Below are positions 61,246 to 64,000 of a stretch of DNA of 64,000 nucleotides, in pieces. Below the pieces are notes generated by a model that saw nothing but the letters and a program-made list of their open reading frames with translations, had not been told where the DNA came from and searched no databases. Within the stretch, counting starts at the first letter, position 1. Every line of letters begins with the position of its first letter. The translations under genes and the position numbers were made by a program. Source of the stretch: Zopfochytrium polystomum (lineage: Eukaryota; Chytridiomycota; Chytridiomycetes; Chytridiales; Chytridiaceae); NCBI GenBank assembly GCA_025765615.1, contig JAIVFJ010000168.1, positions 1 through 64,000 on the forward strand, in the 5' to 3' direction.

Positions 61246-63980
61246 ATGGCGGTCTCGCGCGCAAACCTCCTCCTCCAGAAGCAACTCTACAAGATCGAGA
61301 CGGCCAAGCAGCGCGGAAGTCTGGCCTGGGTAAACGTGGGGGGGATGGGGGCGTGTTGCAGCTCTGACTCTTCTTTCCCTTCAAACACATCAACCATTCG
61401 GCTCACGTAACTATTTCGCCGCACTCCCCCACGCCGAATGCAGGTGAACTTAACTCTTCCCCCCTCGCCCAGCCCACATGCATTCCCACCAAGTTCTTCC
61501 GTCAGGCAACTCTTCACCCCTTCCCCCTCCCCTCCCCCCATGCGTCGAACAGTTGTACGACAATTAACCCACCCGCCCACCCCGACCCCGCCACCAATCG
61601 AAAACCATTTACGACCCGCAATCACCCCCGATTTCGCTGCGACCTCAGGGCATCGAGGCTGGGCCAGTTTTGAATGTATGTGCATGGGGCGCCCTTTATT
61701 TTTTTTTTTTTTTTTTTTTTTTTAGGTTGGTTGGCCGGGTTTTGGCGTCCGATTGGGTAAACTGACTCTATTTTCGTCAGGATATTTTCTGCTGGGAGGC
61801 AAAAGTGTTGGGGCTGCGCGATACGCCGTGGGAAGGTGAGAACGTGAGGCGGGGAGGAGGAAGGAGCGACTAGCAAGAGAGCGGCGGGCGGTTTCCGTTT
61901 TGGAAATGAGCCATCTTGTCGCCGTTTCGCTGGTTTTTGCAATGAACTAACACGCGAAAGGCGTTTGCGTGATTACTTTCCATTCCTACTGGCGGTTCTC
62001 CTCTTCTTCTCGAATGTCAAATCAGGCGGAATCTTTAAACTTCGCATGCAGTTTTCCGAGGCGTTCGATCAAGTACCGCCGCAAGTCACGTTCCTCACGG
62101 TCCCGTTTCATCCAAACGGTAATTGCTCCATGGTCTTCTTCGACAATTTTTTTTTGATCCAGTCTGAAACTGATTGAGCTGCTTCTGTTTTTCCTCCGTG
62201 TTTCACTTCTCACTCATGCACAGTTGAAATGGAAACCGGTCGACCGTGCTGGGCTGCGCTGGACGACCTTGACGAGTGGGATCCTGACCTGTCGATTGTC
62301 GGGATGCTGACGTCGCTGCAGGTAGTCCACTGCAATTTATGCTAAAGCGTTAGGACTTTTCATCTGATGTGCGACGGGCAATTGTGCCAAAAAAAAAGTT
62401 TCTCCTGGCGAATCCGACACCGTCGAACGCCGTCAACGACGCTGCCTGCAGCATCTTTTTGCAGTCTCCCCGGCTGTACGACCAGCTTGCCCGGGACTGC
62501 GTGCTCGCGAGCCAGCGTGTGGAAGGTTTGAACAAGGAGAGGGTCGAAACCTGGAATGTGTTTTGCTTTCATACACCGATGAAGCGCTGAACACTAACAG
62601 TTGAACTGAATGCTTCCGTTTGCTCCCACCCTTCCCTCCTAAACCCAGCCGGATTACAAGCATACCCCGAAGATGCGACGGCGCTGCCGCTGTCGTCGAT
62701 CGCTGCAGGTGGAGACAACTCGCGCCCGCTGGCAGCGCCGGCCCCGCCACCACCGACGACGGCGCAAAAGGCAAAAGTCCACAAACTGTCGTTCATGGAC
62801 TACTACAGCTACTGGCGGGACGTGGCCACGTCGATGCCGGTTGCGCCTGGTGCGTTTTTTTTGGGGGGGGGGGAGGGGGGGAAGTTGATGGGGAAGGGCG
62901 ACGTGTTGTTGGATACTTGAGGAGTGTCTGCGGCCGCAGAATAGGTACTTTGCATCTTTGAGCGCAACGAACTAATTTTTTTTTTATAATTCCCTTTGGG
63001 TACCGGCAGCGCACTCCAAGAGCTTCGGCGACACGTTCCGGCCGACGGCGGCGAACCACCGCGGCAGCGTTTCCGAGAAGGAGGTCTGTGTCTTTCTCGT
63101 TTGGCGGGGTCGCGGTCTTTTTTGAAAGTTCTCCCATCACTCGCTCACGGCGTCACTCACTCACCCACCCACTCTTTAAAAAAAAACAAACTCGCAAACA
63201 AAATCGCAATGTGGAAATTGATTTTTCGTATTACCCATTTACCCTCCCGATCGTCTTAGCTTGCGGAGATGGTGGAACGGCAAGTAAAATTTTCCACTTT
63301 TTTCAGTTTCTCTTTTGTCACCTTGCTTCTATTTTTGTTTCAGCTTTGGGACGGAGTCTCCCGGTGTCTTTAGTTCGCGACGCAGTTCTTAGACTCACAA
63401 CACCCACCCAACACACAAAACCTGAAAACCAAAAAAACAAAAACAAAATGCAACAACGACCACCCCACCCAGCCAACGCACGCTCTGGTACGGCAACTTC
63501 AAACCCTCCAAGCCGCCGACCTCCCACTCCCGCGGCGCTGCGACACCAAAGTCCAACGTCGCCCTGTACCGCAAAGTCTACAGCATCCCCACCCCGGCAA
63601 TGCCCCCACCCGCGTCCCCACCCCCGCCGCTGTTGCCGCCGCCGCCATCCCTGCCGCCCCTGCCGCCCCTCCCCGCCCAGCACATCCCCGCCGCCGCACT
63701 CTCGCCGCTCTTGCCGCCGACGGCGGGGTCCGCGAGGTCCGGGACCGCGGAGACGGCAGCCGTGCAGGTCGAGTCGGTCGGAGGCAGCGCGTTGAGCGTT
63801 GCGCGTGCCGACGCGGGAGGCGCGGTGGAGCGCTGTTTGAGCAGTGGTGCTGTCGGTGGTGGCGGTGGTGAAGGTGGAGATGGTGTCGGCGGGGGCGCGG
63901 GCGGCAGCGGAGGCGAGGATGGGTGGGAGGCAGAGGCCGAGGGGTTGGTGGACTGGGCGGTCGAGCTGCCGAACGATTGA
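61246..63980 (+). CDS. UBE2U-like ubiquitin-conjugating enzyme E2 with Pro/Gly-rich tail
   Basis: Carries ubiquitin as a thioester to E3 ligases. Eleven exons (61246-61329, 61649-61675, 61781-61835, 62026-62118, 62224-62321, 62399-62525, 62649-62849, 63010-63083, 63260-63283, 63344-63363, 63473-63980) give 436 aa in frame, including micro-exons of 27, 24 and 20 nt. UBC fold at residues 1-165: helix RANLLLQKQLYKIETAKQRG, GIEAGPVLN, FCWEAKVLGLRDTPWEGGIF, PPQVTFLTVPFHPNV, active Cys in TGRPCWAAL, then DEWDPDLSIVGMLTSLQFLLANP and NDAACSIFLQSPRLYD. The HPN motif and PFHPNV-x-x-x-TG-x-PC arrangement match UBE2U better than common E2s. The long tail has KLSFMDYYSYWRDVATSMP, LWYGNFKPSKPPTS, a poly-Pro run and a Gly-rich acidic end. 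The two smallest exons (9 and 10) are the least certain. Confidence 0.88.
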
Positions 63981-64000
63981 GGAGACTTTTCATTTGCGAC

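Overview
The window reads as nuclear DNA of a fungus. The evidence is a Zn(2)Cys(6) regulator with the fungal-type middle domain, a PMA1-type P-type ATPase, an HMG-CoA reductase with a sterol-sensing domain, a Bud27/URI prefoldin, Cdc55, dense genes with short GT-AG introns (about 50-470 nt), GC-rich third codon positions, and Ty3/gypsy and Ty1/copia retrotransposons. A UBE2U-like E2 and a RING/TRAF-type zinc-finger protein are unusual for yeasts and filamentous ascomycetes. They make an early-diverging (for example zoosporic) fungus plausible, but I cannot name the species.

Layout. Positions 1-15.5 kb are a compact gene block: Zn-cluster regulator (truncated at the left edge), AlkA/Mag1-type DNA glycosylase, malate dehydrogenase, GDT1-type Mn/Ca transporter, an unrecognised Ser-rich protein, a leucine-rich-repeat-like protein, and URI/Bud27. 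Positions 15.5-37 kb are an accessory region. It holds a dispersed family of an unrecognised ~200-residue protein (three readable copies, one frameshifted copy, two relic pieces), a copied piece of the URI 3' end, a young Ty3/gypsy chromovirus with identical LTRs and a 5-bp target duplication, a decayed Ty1/copia element, a solo LTR nested in another repeat, and other fragments. A tRNA-Gly(GCC) gene lies at 37.3 kb. Positions 37.5-64 kb return to housekeeping genes: aldo/keto reductase, RING/TRAF protein, HMG-CoA reductase, plasma-membrane H+-ATPase, a threonyl-tRNA synthetase with a likely mitochondrial presequence, an unrecognised Ser/Arg-rich protein, Cdc55 and the UBE2U-like E2.

How the parts relate. 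The housekeeping genes are not a pathway. They touch central carbon metabolism, sterol synthesis, proton pumping, ion homeostasis, DNA repair, ubiquitin transfer and PP2A signalling. The connected story is the accessory region: gene duplication, inversion, promoter loss, frameshift and repeated retrotransposon insertion have acted on one gene family next to URI.

Reliability. I placed exon borders by eye from splice consensus and reading-frame continuity. For most multi-exon genes the spliced length came out as an exact multiple of three. HMG-CoA reductase, the H+-ATPase and the RING gene contain single-nucleotide frame breaks inside otherwise conserved coding sequence, which I read mainly as consensus-sequence errors.
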